A stretch of DNA of 64,000 nt from positions 372,001-436,000 of the forward strand of contig JALPQD010000635.1 of NCBI GenBank assembly GCA_023101885.1, given 5' to 3'. Of this stretch, positions 46,053-58,000 are shown piece after piece. This stretch comes from Typhlomys cinereus. Lineage: Eukaryota; Chordata; Mammalia; Rodentia; Platacanthomyidae. The translations under genes and the position numbers were made by a program. The number at the start of each line of letters is the position of its first letter. The stretch's first letter is position 1. A model generated the notes under the pieces. The model was not told the DNA's origin and did not search any database. It saw only the letters and a program-made list of their open reading frames with translations.

Positions 46053-47445
46053 GAACATGCAAAAAAAATAAGTTTGCAACATCTCAGGCAATCTTAGTAT
46101 TTATTGATATTTTGTTTGTCTTTGTTCTTTCAGAATCCATGGAAAGAAAGAATGCTGACTGTGTGAACAAACGAACAGAAGGTAAGTCACTTCCGGAGTC
46201 AAAAGCTAAAGTTTTTGTTCCTAAAGAGGTGATGGAAAATTTCACATAGCACAGCAAGAGATTCAAGGCTTAGAAACCAGTAATGGTCACTCTTAACTAT
46301 TGCTGTGAGAGACCACCCAGAGTGAAATAACTTAAGGGAGAAAAGGAAATTTATTCACATAGGATTCCCAAGGGGAGATACAGTCTTTCACGGCGGAGAT
46401 GACGTGGCTGGTGGCTGAAGCTGGAGTCAGGGTAAGCCACGGCAGACATCCACGTGGCTGGAGGATTCCTGGAGAGTCTCTCTTCTTAGTCTCCTGTTCT
46501 ATGGTTGCTTTTATCTGATCTGTTCCTGGGAGATTCCGATGGGATCTAGGGCAGGTGTTGGTATTGTAAATGTGTTGATCTGGATCATCTATCTCTTCAG
46601 GTGGTCTGACAGCTGATCTTAGTTACTGCCGGGTGTGGTCAAGTTGACAGACAGGATTAATTATCCCAAAACCTTTATTTAGAGAGTAGATAAGTTGCAG
46701 AGTAATAATTATAATTAATGTGTTCAACAACCTTCATGCTTGGTAGAGACATTCCTGTGCTTCCTCACAGTGCTGGATAGTGTAGAAGGAAGTATGTTAC
46801 TCCCCTAATGCGCATGAGGAAACAGTGATCCAGAGGGTCCCCCCAGTACCCCGACCTCACTCACAGCTGTTGGTAATACTGCTGCAGATTCTGGCTCTGC
46901 ACCCGCATGCTGAGCCAGGACTTTGTGCCCAGCCCGACCTGCACTCACTAGAGCTTGCTCAGCTTTGGAAACTCAGCTCAGTGAGTATGCCCGATGCCCT
47001 CAATAGGAGGAGGGTGGCAACCACATTGATGCCCTTACTGTGTGGGTCTGGTTGGGATTCAACCCAGGTGGTCCTTGGATACATCACCCCGGTATCCATG
47101 CAAATGCTGGTCTAGTGGCCTGATGCAGCCGTAGGTGGTGACGTGTGTGTCCTCAGGCTGTTCTTGTTGAGAATTTGTTGCTCCTGGATGAAGGCTTATA
47201 ACTCAAGGACTACATGGCCTGTTGAAGACAGACCTCTATAAACACTTAAAGGGTCAGCTTTTCTTACTATTAAATATTTTCCTTCATAGCTCAGCCTTCT
47301 TGGTCTACCTCACAATAGCCAATGATTTAAGGGTATTCATACCTGGTAGAAAAACAGGAGGAGGAGGAGGAGGAGGAGGAGGAGGAGGAGGAGGAAGAGG
47401 GGAAGGAGGAGAAAGAGGAGAAGGAGGAGGAGGAGGAGGGAGAAG

Positions 47446-47480
<35 letters not shown>

Positions 47481-49074
47481 GGAGGAGGAGGAGGAGGAGG
47501 AGGAGGAGGAGGAGGAGGAGGAGGAGGAAGGGAGATAGAGCATGAACCAAATCTACATCCACAAAGACTTTTGCTTATTTGGGAAGTGTGACGTATAAGA
47601 ATGTACCGTGCCATGAATTTGATGGAAGTTCAGAACCGCCGGCCCAGTGAGGAAGAGGAGAAAGAGAAAAGGAAAGAGAGAGCAGAAAGAAGGGAATGGA
47701 GGATTTTGTACCCTCGGGGTGGTGGGTGGGCTGGAGGGGTGGGTCTGGACCAGTCTTTGATGTTGTATCACTACTAAAAGCATCTGAGTGGGGAGGGGGG
47801 AGGGGGTGTGACAGTGGGCACAAGCCTTCCTAATAGGAAGCTCCTCCCAAACTCCAAAGAGGGGACTAGCAAAGAGCTCCTGGAAGGTGAACCCCCTCCT
47901 CTTTTTCTTTTTTTTTTTTTTAATTTTTTAAAATGATTTATTATTTGTTCAATTGTGTGTGTATGCGTGTGTGTGTGCATGTGTGTATGTATGTGTGTGT
48001 GTGTGTAGAACCACGGACGAATTTGGGAGCCACCATGGACGCCTCACCTCCTCCTTGTTTACTCTGCCCCAGGATTCACAGGCTCCGCCCTACCAGGACC
48101 AGAAACGCAGGCCGCCCCTGCTTCCGCCCAGCGTCTATACGTGGGATCTGGGATCCAAACTCCGGACCTTCTGCCTGCAAGGCAGAGGCTTAACCCCTGA
48201 GCCACCTCTCCAGCCCTCCCCCCCTCTTTTTCTAACAATATCTGTGGCCTCTTGAGCTACTCTAGAATCCACGCGCCCCTTGTGGGTAAAGCTGACTCTC
48301 TCCTCTCTGTTGTACAGAGTACTTCGCCGTGGCAATAGTCAGAAAATCAGATGCTAACCTCACGTGGAAGACCCTGGCAGGCAGGAAGTCCTGCCACACT
48401 GCCGTGGATAGTACCATAGGCTGGAATATCCCCATGGGCCTGATCTCCAACCAGACAGGCTCCTGCGAGTATGGTGAGAAGGTGTGGGGGGGTGGTAGGA
48501 AGGCCATCTTGTGGGGTGCTATTACCTCTTAGGTTAGTCACACAACAAGGGAATTCAAATTAGGTCTAGCTGCAAGGAACAGAAGTCCTTCAGGTAGCGG
48601 AGAGACAGCTGTCTATTTTTCTCTCACATAAGAGCAGTCCAGAGGTGAGCTGTCTACCTTGGGCCTCAGACATCTGGCTACTACTCTGTCATCTGTATTT
48701 CCATGTTCAAGGTTATCTCATGACCCACACCACAAAGAAAGATTCGGTCCCTGCTGTGGATTGCATGTGCAGGATAATGAAAAGGAGGGGGAGGAACAAG
48801 GCATCTGCTACTCTGTGTGCATGTTGGTGTGTGTGGGTGCATGTGTAGGTGTGGGTGGGTAAGCGTGTATTTCATCTTCGGGATCACCATCCTTTGAGAC
48901 AGAGTCTCTCATTAGTCTGAATGTCTCCAATTAGACAGGCTGACTGGCTTGTAAGCCGTTAGTATCTGCCTATCTTCACTCTTTCAACACTGGGATTACA
49001 AGCACACACTACCACACTTGGGTTTTCATGTGGCTTCTGGGATCAGATGTGGGTTCTCATGCTTGTCTATCTAT

Positions 49075-49129
<55 letters not shown>

Positions 49130-49213
49130 CCTACCTATCTACCTATCTACCTATCTATCTTATCTATCATCGTGTATGTGTGCATATGTGATGTATATAC
49201 GAGAAAGTACTTG

Positions 49214-49259
<46 letters not shown>

Positions 49260-51217
49260 CTCACACATGAATGCATAGACCAAAGAGTGACATCGGGAAT
49301 CAGCCTGGATTGCTCCACCTCTTCATTGCTTTGTTCTAGGGTTTTCCAGACTCTGCCTTCCAGGATTGGAATTGCAGACTACCGCCATTTCCACCCAGCA
49401 TTTTTACATGGGATCCAGTGATCTGAATTCAGGTCCTTTGCTTGTAAGCAAAGGTTTTAACCCCTGAGTCGTCTTCCCAGCCCTTGGCAAGCACTTTAAG
49501 GACTGAGCGATCTCCCCAGGGAGCTGGAACCCAATATTCCTGCCCTTCCATCATTGGCCAGTATCCAGGCACATTAAAAAGTCGCAGGGTGTCTGACACT
49601 TCTGTTCTTTCTACTCAAGGGCTTAGTATCTAGGGAGAAGACGGAGTTTCAATTACTGACATATAGGAGGTTGTGTATGCATGTGTGTGAGAGAGACACA
49701 CACAGAAAGAGAGAGAGAGGTTGAGAGAGATATTGAGAGAGAGAGAGAGAGAGAGAGATTTTAGAGTAGATGGGCAGAATTCTCTGCTACAGAGGGCTGG
49801 TGTGATGGCAGCTCAAGGCTGGGGTAATGGGACCCTCTGTGTAGCTGCAGTACTCCCAAGCATCTACCAGCCGTCCTGTCTGTGCTTTCGGCCGAAGCCT
49901 TTCTGATTTCCAGAGAGCCCTGGCGGGTGGCGGTGCGTCAAGCTGCGACAATGGGTGCACCTCTCCTGGGATGCGTTACTGAACGGAAACCAAGTCATGT
50001 CCCCTGCTGGATAACGGCTGCTTTACGCCGACGCAGGCCGGCACAGCTTCTTGACGTCCCTTGTTCTTTCCGCCTAGATAAATTCTTTAACCAGAGCTGT
50101 GCCCCGGGCTCTCATCCCGCCTCCAGTCTTTGCGCCCTGTGTGTCGGCAACAAGAAGGGCGTGGGTAAATGCGAGAACAGCAGCAGAGAGCAATACTTCA
50201 ACTCCGTGGGGGCTTTCAGGTGAGTCTGAACAAGGCTGCACCAGATGAGGGTGAACATCTGACACTGTAGAATTCTAAGGGACCAGGGGCGGCCCGTGCC
50301 AGCAGTGTCGGGAGTTACCCTCAAGAGCTGCAAACGGACAGAGCCACCCAGAATGCAGACACTGGCCCCAAGCTACAGGCTTCGGTCCTGCTCAGCTCCT
50401 CCCTGTGGTTGTAGCCAGCCAACCCTCTATGGCTCTTGGGGCTTGGTAGATTTTTGGGGGGGAGGTTCTTTTCCATAGCCCCCACCCTTCTCTGCTCCTA
50501 TTCCAGCCGATGTTTTACTTTTCTCTGATTTTGGCCTTGGAAGTGGCAAAAGGAAGGCAGCAGAGGTACGGAAAATAAACAGACCAAAATGCTTTCAGAA
50601 TTCACAAATTCACAAATCACTGAGTAGGTTAAATAACTGTGTACAGCCCTCTGCTTATCATTCAGAGATCTGATGTTGTTCTATTGGTGTGGTGGTTGCA
50701 GGTGGGGCAGGCATAAGAAGGCCCTTCACCAAGCCCGTCTCCATGCACAAGCAGTATGTTCTGCCACCAGGTGGTGTCACATAGCTGAAAATCACACTTA
50801 GGACTCGCCTCACCTTTTAAATGTAAATTTAAAAGGTATGTGATGATAGTTTTTGCTATTCCCAGTGATTCATAGGCATGAAACAAATGCTTTTTTTTTT
50901 TTATTGTACAAATACATCGTCAAGGAATTAAATATTTATAGAACAGGTCACGATGTGATTCCGTTCAGAAATACTGAATGGGGGCTGGAGAGCTGGCTCA
51001 GGGGTTAATAAGACTCTGCCTTGCAAGCAGAAGGTCCTGACTTCAGATCCCAGGTCCCATGTAAAAACTTCCAGGCAGAAACAGCGGCAGCCTACACTTC
51101 TGGCCCTGGTAGGCAGAACTTGGGAAATCCCAGAGTGAAACCTTTAAAAAGGAGGTAGAAGCAATCTAGGATGATCTCCCACATAGTGCCTTCTGATGCA
51201 TGTGCACTCGTACGCCG

Positions 51218-51272
<55 letters not shown>

Positions 51273-53338
51273 TAAATTTAAAAAAAATACTGAATGGATG
51301 TATCCAGGTAAGAATCCTGTGATCCTTGTTTATTTGTTTATATATGTATTTATTTATTTAAATTGAACTCAAAGCAAGGTATTACTTCCTTGGAAATTCC
51401 TGCACATTCGGATTCTCATTTATACTGGAAAACACTGTCCTCCCCTTGTTCAGATTCCACCGGAGTCTAGACTGAGGAAATAGACAACAAAATAATCCAA
51501 AGCTGGAGTCAGAAGTCTTACTCACGCTTATGTTTCTCTTTTTAAAAATATTTCAGGTGAGGAGGCAAAGCAGTGGGCTTCTCACTGCATATTCACACAT
51601 GCATGACATGGTACTAGGTTCTCACTTGCTCCCCTCGACCGCGGACACCCCCATTCCCCCCCCCCACCCCCCATGGTCCTTCCCAGCTTATTCCTCTCCT
51701 TTCCTCTTTCCTATTACACGATCCATTACTCTACTTCCTACCTTCCTTAAGATCTTCCCCCAGCTCGGGACACCCTTTCCAGTTTCATGACCTACACGCA
51801 CCCCTGAATAAACACGCGTGCATGCACGGATACCGTTTATGCGCCACCTACGTGAGCAAATGTGATGGCTGATGTTCCGAGTCTGGCCTATTTCTTTTCA
51901 CTTAATGATGTCTGGTCTCATCCACTTTCCTGCAAATGTCACGATTTCTCTTTTCTTTGCAGCTGCATAAAATTCCATTGTGTAGATGTACCTGCTATTT
52001 ATCCGCTTATCCACTGATGGCCATCTAAACAGCTGACTGATGTGATTAGCTCAGCAGTGAACGTGGGTGTGCCAATAACTCTGTGGCATATTGACTTACA
52101 GTCCTGTAACTATACACCCAAGAGAGGAACAACCAGATCATATAATAGTTCTGCTTTTGGGATTTATTATATTTCCATAGTGACTGATCACATTTCACTC
52201 TTATCCTTGCTAACTAGCATGTAAATACTACTGGCTCTTAAGTTTTGGATTTGCAAGACTCAGTAGCCCAGGATGGCCCCTAATTCGTGTAATCCTCATG
52301 GGACCAGAAACCTGGGACCACAGACACAGGCCACCCGATCTAGCTTACTCTGCTTTCAGTATCGCATCTCTGCCCACTGCCGGGTTTGCTTCCCTAGATC
52401 ATTCTATGACTCAGGTTCAACCTTCCAGGTGGCCGGGATGAGAGGGGAGCCACGTGGAGCTCCCATACTGCATTTCAGCTAGCTCTACCCCCTCTCTCTT
52501 TTCTCAGTCGCTTTCTCTGGTGCTAAACTTCTGATGGCTGAGCCCTCGTGGGGTCCTGCGGTTTGCTTTCTTGGGGGCTTCATCCACCTTTGACTTACAC
52601 GGCAGTTTTCTTTGTCCCATTGGATCAGCTCCTGCTCAACCCTTTGCTCTCTGACTTCCAATAGCTGTCTTTGTCGCCTTCTCTTTTTCTCTCTCATATT
52701 TTTTTTGGGGGGGGTGTTTTAATGGCATCTTCTTGGGATTGCAGAAGGCGAGAAAGCCCACAGATGTGCTCAATCTGCCATGTAAAACCATTAAGTTCCT
52801 GGAAAAAGTTTTCATCTTTCCCATGTTTACATCCCTGCTTCCGTCTTTTGGGGAATGCGTGTTGCAAATATTTATGAAAGCTCCCCTCGTCTCTCTTCCC
52901 TTATGATGTGTTTGTTTTGGGAAATGCGCTAGGTGCCTGGCTGAGAAGGCGGGAGATGTTGCATTTCTGAAGGACTCCACTGTCTTGCAGAATACTAACG
53001 GTAGGTGAAGGGGGTTCCGGAACTTCCTCCTCAGCGTGGTCTTTAGCATTTGCCACACATCCTCGGATGATAGTTGCAGTTGGGAAAGTAGTGCAACAGT
53101 TTTTAGACTTTCGGTCAAAAGAATTTTAAAAATATTTATATTTTGGGAGTAGCCCAGGCTTCCCAGGAACTCAAAAGAATTTTAAAAATATTTATATTTT
53201 GGGAGTAGCCCAGGCTTCCCAGGAACTCATGGCAATCCTCCTGCCTCAGCCTACTGAGTGCTGGGATTGCAAGTGTAAGGGATCATAGTAAATCCCCAAA
53301 TCATTACAAATTGTAGGTGTGATAGTTCATCTTGAAGC

Positions 53339-53382
<44 letters not shown>

Positions 53383-54984
53383 ACGCATCACCACCACCAC
53401 TAACAACAACAACCAATTCTGTAACAGCTGGGCCCTTTGGCCCTGGGTAATCAGTTACCTGCCGAAACTCACCATCTGTTGGTTTCAGATCACAGGCGCT
53501 TACAGGAAACTGGGTCTAGGTAATCGTACAAATGGAGCACGTGCAAATCAAGTTTCCATTTCTGATAAATGGAACTAGAAGCCTTTCTTCTGCCTGCAGA
53601 GCCCTTGGTCTGGAGACTCCTCGGGAATTAGTGGGAGCAAAGCCACAGGTGGATGCAGAGGACAGAACTCACCTATCAGCCGTTGTTCAAATGAGCACCT
53701 TGTCTTCTAGTCTTCAGACTGGAAGAAAGTTATGATACCAACCCTTGCCAGAAATTTGATGCTTTTCCAAACTGTCCCTGTGCTGAAGGGCTCCTTGGCC
53801 TCCCTACCTCTGTCTCCCACCCCAGCTTCAGCAGATAGATGACTTGTCGCGGTTTTCACTGAGAAGGAATTGTCTCTGCTTTCTGCCTCCTTCCTTCGGC
53901 AAGCTGGTCGGTCCAATAACCACTTCTCCTCTTTCCTGCTGTCGTCCTCTTTTCTTTGGGACAGGGAAGAGACTAGATCTGTGAGTTTGGAGTGATCTCA
54001 CTTTCAAACAGAGGGATCTACAAAGATGGTTAGCTTTTTCCCAAGGATAGAGGCAGCACGTCCAGCACAAGATTAACCTCTAAGGCTGTATTTGCACACA
54101 GGGACAGATTACACCGTACCTGCAGTTATGGTGGAATTTATTGACACTGTTAGTATGATCTTTTTTAAAATTTTTGTAAATTTATTCAATTGTGCATGTG
54201 TGTGCGTGTGTGTGTATGTATGTGTGTGTGTGTGTAGAACCACAGGCAAATTCAGGAACCACCATGGACCACCTCCACCTCCTCCTTGTTTACTCTGCCC
54301 CGGGATTCACAGGCTCCGCCCTACCAGGACCAGAAACGCAGGACGCCCCCGCTTCCGCCTGGTGTCTATACCTGGGGTCTAGAATCTGAACTCAGGACCT
54401 TCCGCCTGCAAGGCAGAGGCTCAACCCCTGAGCCACCTCTCCAGCCACTGTTAGTATGATCTTGAGGGATCACACTGATGTCAGTTTGATTTGAAAGTTC
54501 TTAGGTATTTTATAGTTTCATTTTGTTGCAATTAAGCATATTTGATAGGCCTGTAGAAGTTCTAGCCTGTGCCTGATTACACTAAAATGAAAGGGAAAGA
54601 ATCAGCGACAAGCTGAGATATCTGATGGGACATGTTCCCAAACTGGAACGTTGTGAGACTCACGTGGTGCTTGGCAAGTGGGGAACCCCACTTCTGAGCT
54701 CACGGGATGAGTCAAGTATGATGCAATCGCCCTGGAAAGGTCACGAAAAAGGGGTGACAGTACTGTCATGACACACCAGCAAGCTTCCTGTTTAGATCTG
54801 GGCCAATCCCCCCAAGATATTTATCACGTATATGCAAATATTTCAGACTGGAATAAGTGAAAAAACTAAAATGCTCCTTGCACCAAGCATTTTGGATAAA
54901 GGAGAGTCGACCTTTTTTTAATTTTCTTTTCTTTCTTTTTCTTTCTTTTCCTCTATCCCTCCCTCCTCCTCTCCCTCCTTTCTC

Positions 54985-55035
<51 letters not shown>

Positions 55036-58000
55036 CTCTTTCTCTCTTTCTCTCTTTCTCTCTCCTTCCTTCCTTCCTTCCTTCCTTCCTTCTTTCCTTC
55101 CTTCCTTCCTTCTTCCTTCTTTCCTTCCTTTCTTTCTTTCTTTCTTTCACAGGCAGTACCACCAAAGCAAGTTGTCACCCCCCATTCTTCAAACAACTTT
55201 TAAATGCTTGACTCAGATACATCCTGAATACTCTACAATCTACCCTTTGGCAGTCAGCAATTTTGTGGTCTCCTAAGCATTCAGAGGCACGTAGCCACCA
55301 ACACACCCCAACTCCACGTGCTTGGCTAGCCGTGAAGTAGCCCCTGGTCCTTAGCAACCCATCCTCCCCATTTCTTCGCTAATGACTACCATCTACTTCC
55401 TGTCTCCATCATCCACTTCCTGTCTCCATCATCCATTTCCTGTCTCCATCATCCATTTCCTGTCTCCATCATCCACTTCCTGTCTCCATCATCCACTTCC
55501 TGCCTCCATAGCTCTATTTATGTGAATGAAATCATCACTTGCGGCCTTTTGTGACTGGCTTCTTTCTCTTAGCTTGTTTTTGAGTTTCGGCCGCTGTGCT
55601 GGTCAGCATTAGTGGTCTACCTAACGGCTAGGAAGCCTCTAGGCACTAGAGAAGAATTCTCTAGACTACAGGTCGACCTCCTGGTAGGCCTGTGAGAGAT
55701 TGTCTTGATGGCCTTAACTGGGGTGGGAAAACCCAGTCCCTAGTGGGCAGGGCCATTCCCTGGGGCAGGAGATCTGCAGCCACATAAAGAGGAAGAGAGC
55801 TAGGCAGAAGTACTAGAGAGCCAGCATGCATGTGTTGCTTCCTTGCTCTATGCTTTTGCTGTGGACCTGATATAATCTGCAGCTTGAAGCTCCTGCAACT
55901 GTAACTTCCGCCCAATGATTGACAGTACCTGGAATTGTCAGCCAATCACACCTCCTCCCCCACCCCTCCAGGTGCTTGAATTAGGTATTTCCTTGCAGCA
56001 ATGTGCAATGACGGTGAAACAGCCACATTATAGCATGCGCGGTCCTCCCTCCCCTTTGCGGCTGAACAAGGTTTCCCTGTGTGGCCACGGCTTTGAGGGG
56101 CATATCTGTAGTCTAAATAACATGTGTGGGACAAGTCCTCCTTTGTCGACCTTCCCATTCTCACAGCCTAGCGTGTGCCTTTTTGAGAGGCCAGGAGGAC
56201 AGTCAGAACCACCCGGACAAGACCCGGGACAGCTGTGACTGATGCTGCCTTCTTTCTGTCAACAGGAAAGAACCCTGAAGCGTGGGCTAAGGACTTGAAC
56301 CTGAAGGATTTCGAGTTGCTGTGTCTGGATGGCACCCGGAAACCTGTGACCGAGGCCCGCAGCTGCCACCTGGCCAGGGTCCCAAATTCCGCTGTGGTAT
56401 CTCGGAAAGACAAGGCGGCCATCGTTCGAAAAGTGTTGCTTGGGCAACAGGTGAGGGTTACTGGGATCCATGCCTTGCCCTTTCCCGCCGCCGGGCTTCT
56501 CTTAGCTGCTCTTCTGCTTGATTGATGGGCAGACAGGCAGCATGTGCTTAGCTGTGGGTCTTTCTTTGCACCTGGACTTGAACTCATTGCATGGCTCAGA
56601 GTTCTGTCCCTGTGGCAACCCCTTGTTAACTAAGTTCTATGGGAAGAGACGACAGACTTAGAAGGAAAGGAAGATCGGACTGGAGAGCAAGAGGTGAGGT
56701 CAGAATTTACAAGACTACTAGAAATAAGGGAGGAGAATAGTGAGGTCAGACAGGGGAAGAACTCCGGAGCTTGTCTATTTTTATTCTTCAGTCTGTCCAA
56801 GGTTGGTACAGGATGGAGGAAAAGACCCTCCATCTCCCTGTTGATGCATTCACCTCTCTTCCTGACCTTTTGACACAGGCTCTGTTTGGAAGAAATGGAT
56901 CTAAGTGTCCGGGAATGTTTTGCCTATTCCAGTCTAAAATCAAAAACCTTCTGTTCAATGACAACACCGAGTGTCTGGCCAAACTTAGTAAGACAACGAC
57001 GTATGAGACGTTCTTGGGACAGGAATATATCAAAGCCATCGATAGTCTGAACGAATGTTTAAGCACCCGTAAGTGGATCCAACATGGTTGAGGGTTAAGG
57101 TTTAGGGATGCAAACTTTCAAAAATGAAAAAACTCAAATGTAGGAAATGCTTCTTCGTTAGGAAAATGTATCCATAAGAAACTAATCCTTTGAAAATATT
57201 TCAGAAGAGGGGGTGAGTTGGAGTGCTCACCTTGCATTCACAAAACCCCTAGTTGGATCTCCTGCAGCATGGGTGTACTTTGGCAGAAAAGTTCAAAGTC
57301 ATTCTCAGCTATCTATTGAGTTTGAGGTCAGCTTGAAATACAGGAGACTCCCCCACCCCCCCCCACCCACAAAACATTTGGAAGATATCCCAGACGATTA
57401 CAAGACTTCTGGAAATGATCTTAAAGTTTCAGTACAAATTGGTTCCTCAGTGATGTCCCCAAAAGCTGATTCCTGATATTTTGGTCTGAGAGACAAAGGC
57501 GTGGTAGAGACTGTGATGGTAGGACCGGGGACCTCTTTATCAGTTGTTCCCAGGATGCCTTTGCCCCTGGTGGGGACACGTGGCAATGTGTGGGTCCCCA
57601 ACGCTCAGCACAAGCCAGGGTGACTCACACAAGCCAGGACCTCAGCAAATATTGGCAGGCGAATGGGTGAGTTAGAGGATGAGCAGCAGATTTGCCTTCA
57701 TCACTCCCGCTCCGGAAGTTAGATGACCACCCGTGTTTGATTGAAGCTGAGCGTGTGAACTGGTTTTGCTTAGAGATGGAGGAGCCGCGTCCCTTAGATC
57801 AGAGGGGGCAGGGTCACTCTGTGTTCCCAGAATACCACCGTTGCTAGGAGATGAGGCACTGGGGGTGGGGGGGGTGTGAGGCTAGTCCTAGCTCATATGA
57901 TGGGAGGACAGGGAGAGCTGTGTTTATGAACTTCCTGGATTTCTTGATTTTTTTTGCATAAGTGAATAAGACCAGCATCTGAGTTTCTTCTCTGTGTCCC

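Larger units (their letters stand above)
50220..52932 (+). other. LTF intron 13
   Basis: Holds one B2-type SINE with a CG/CA tract, an old L1 piece near 52 kb and a weak B1-like region around 52.25-52.45 kb. The remainder appears single-copy. Confidence 0.65.
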
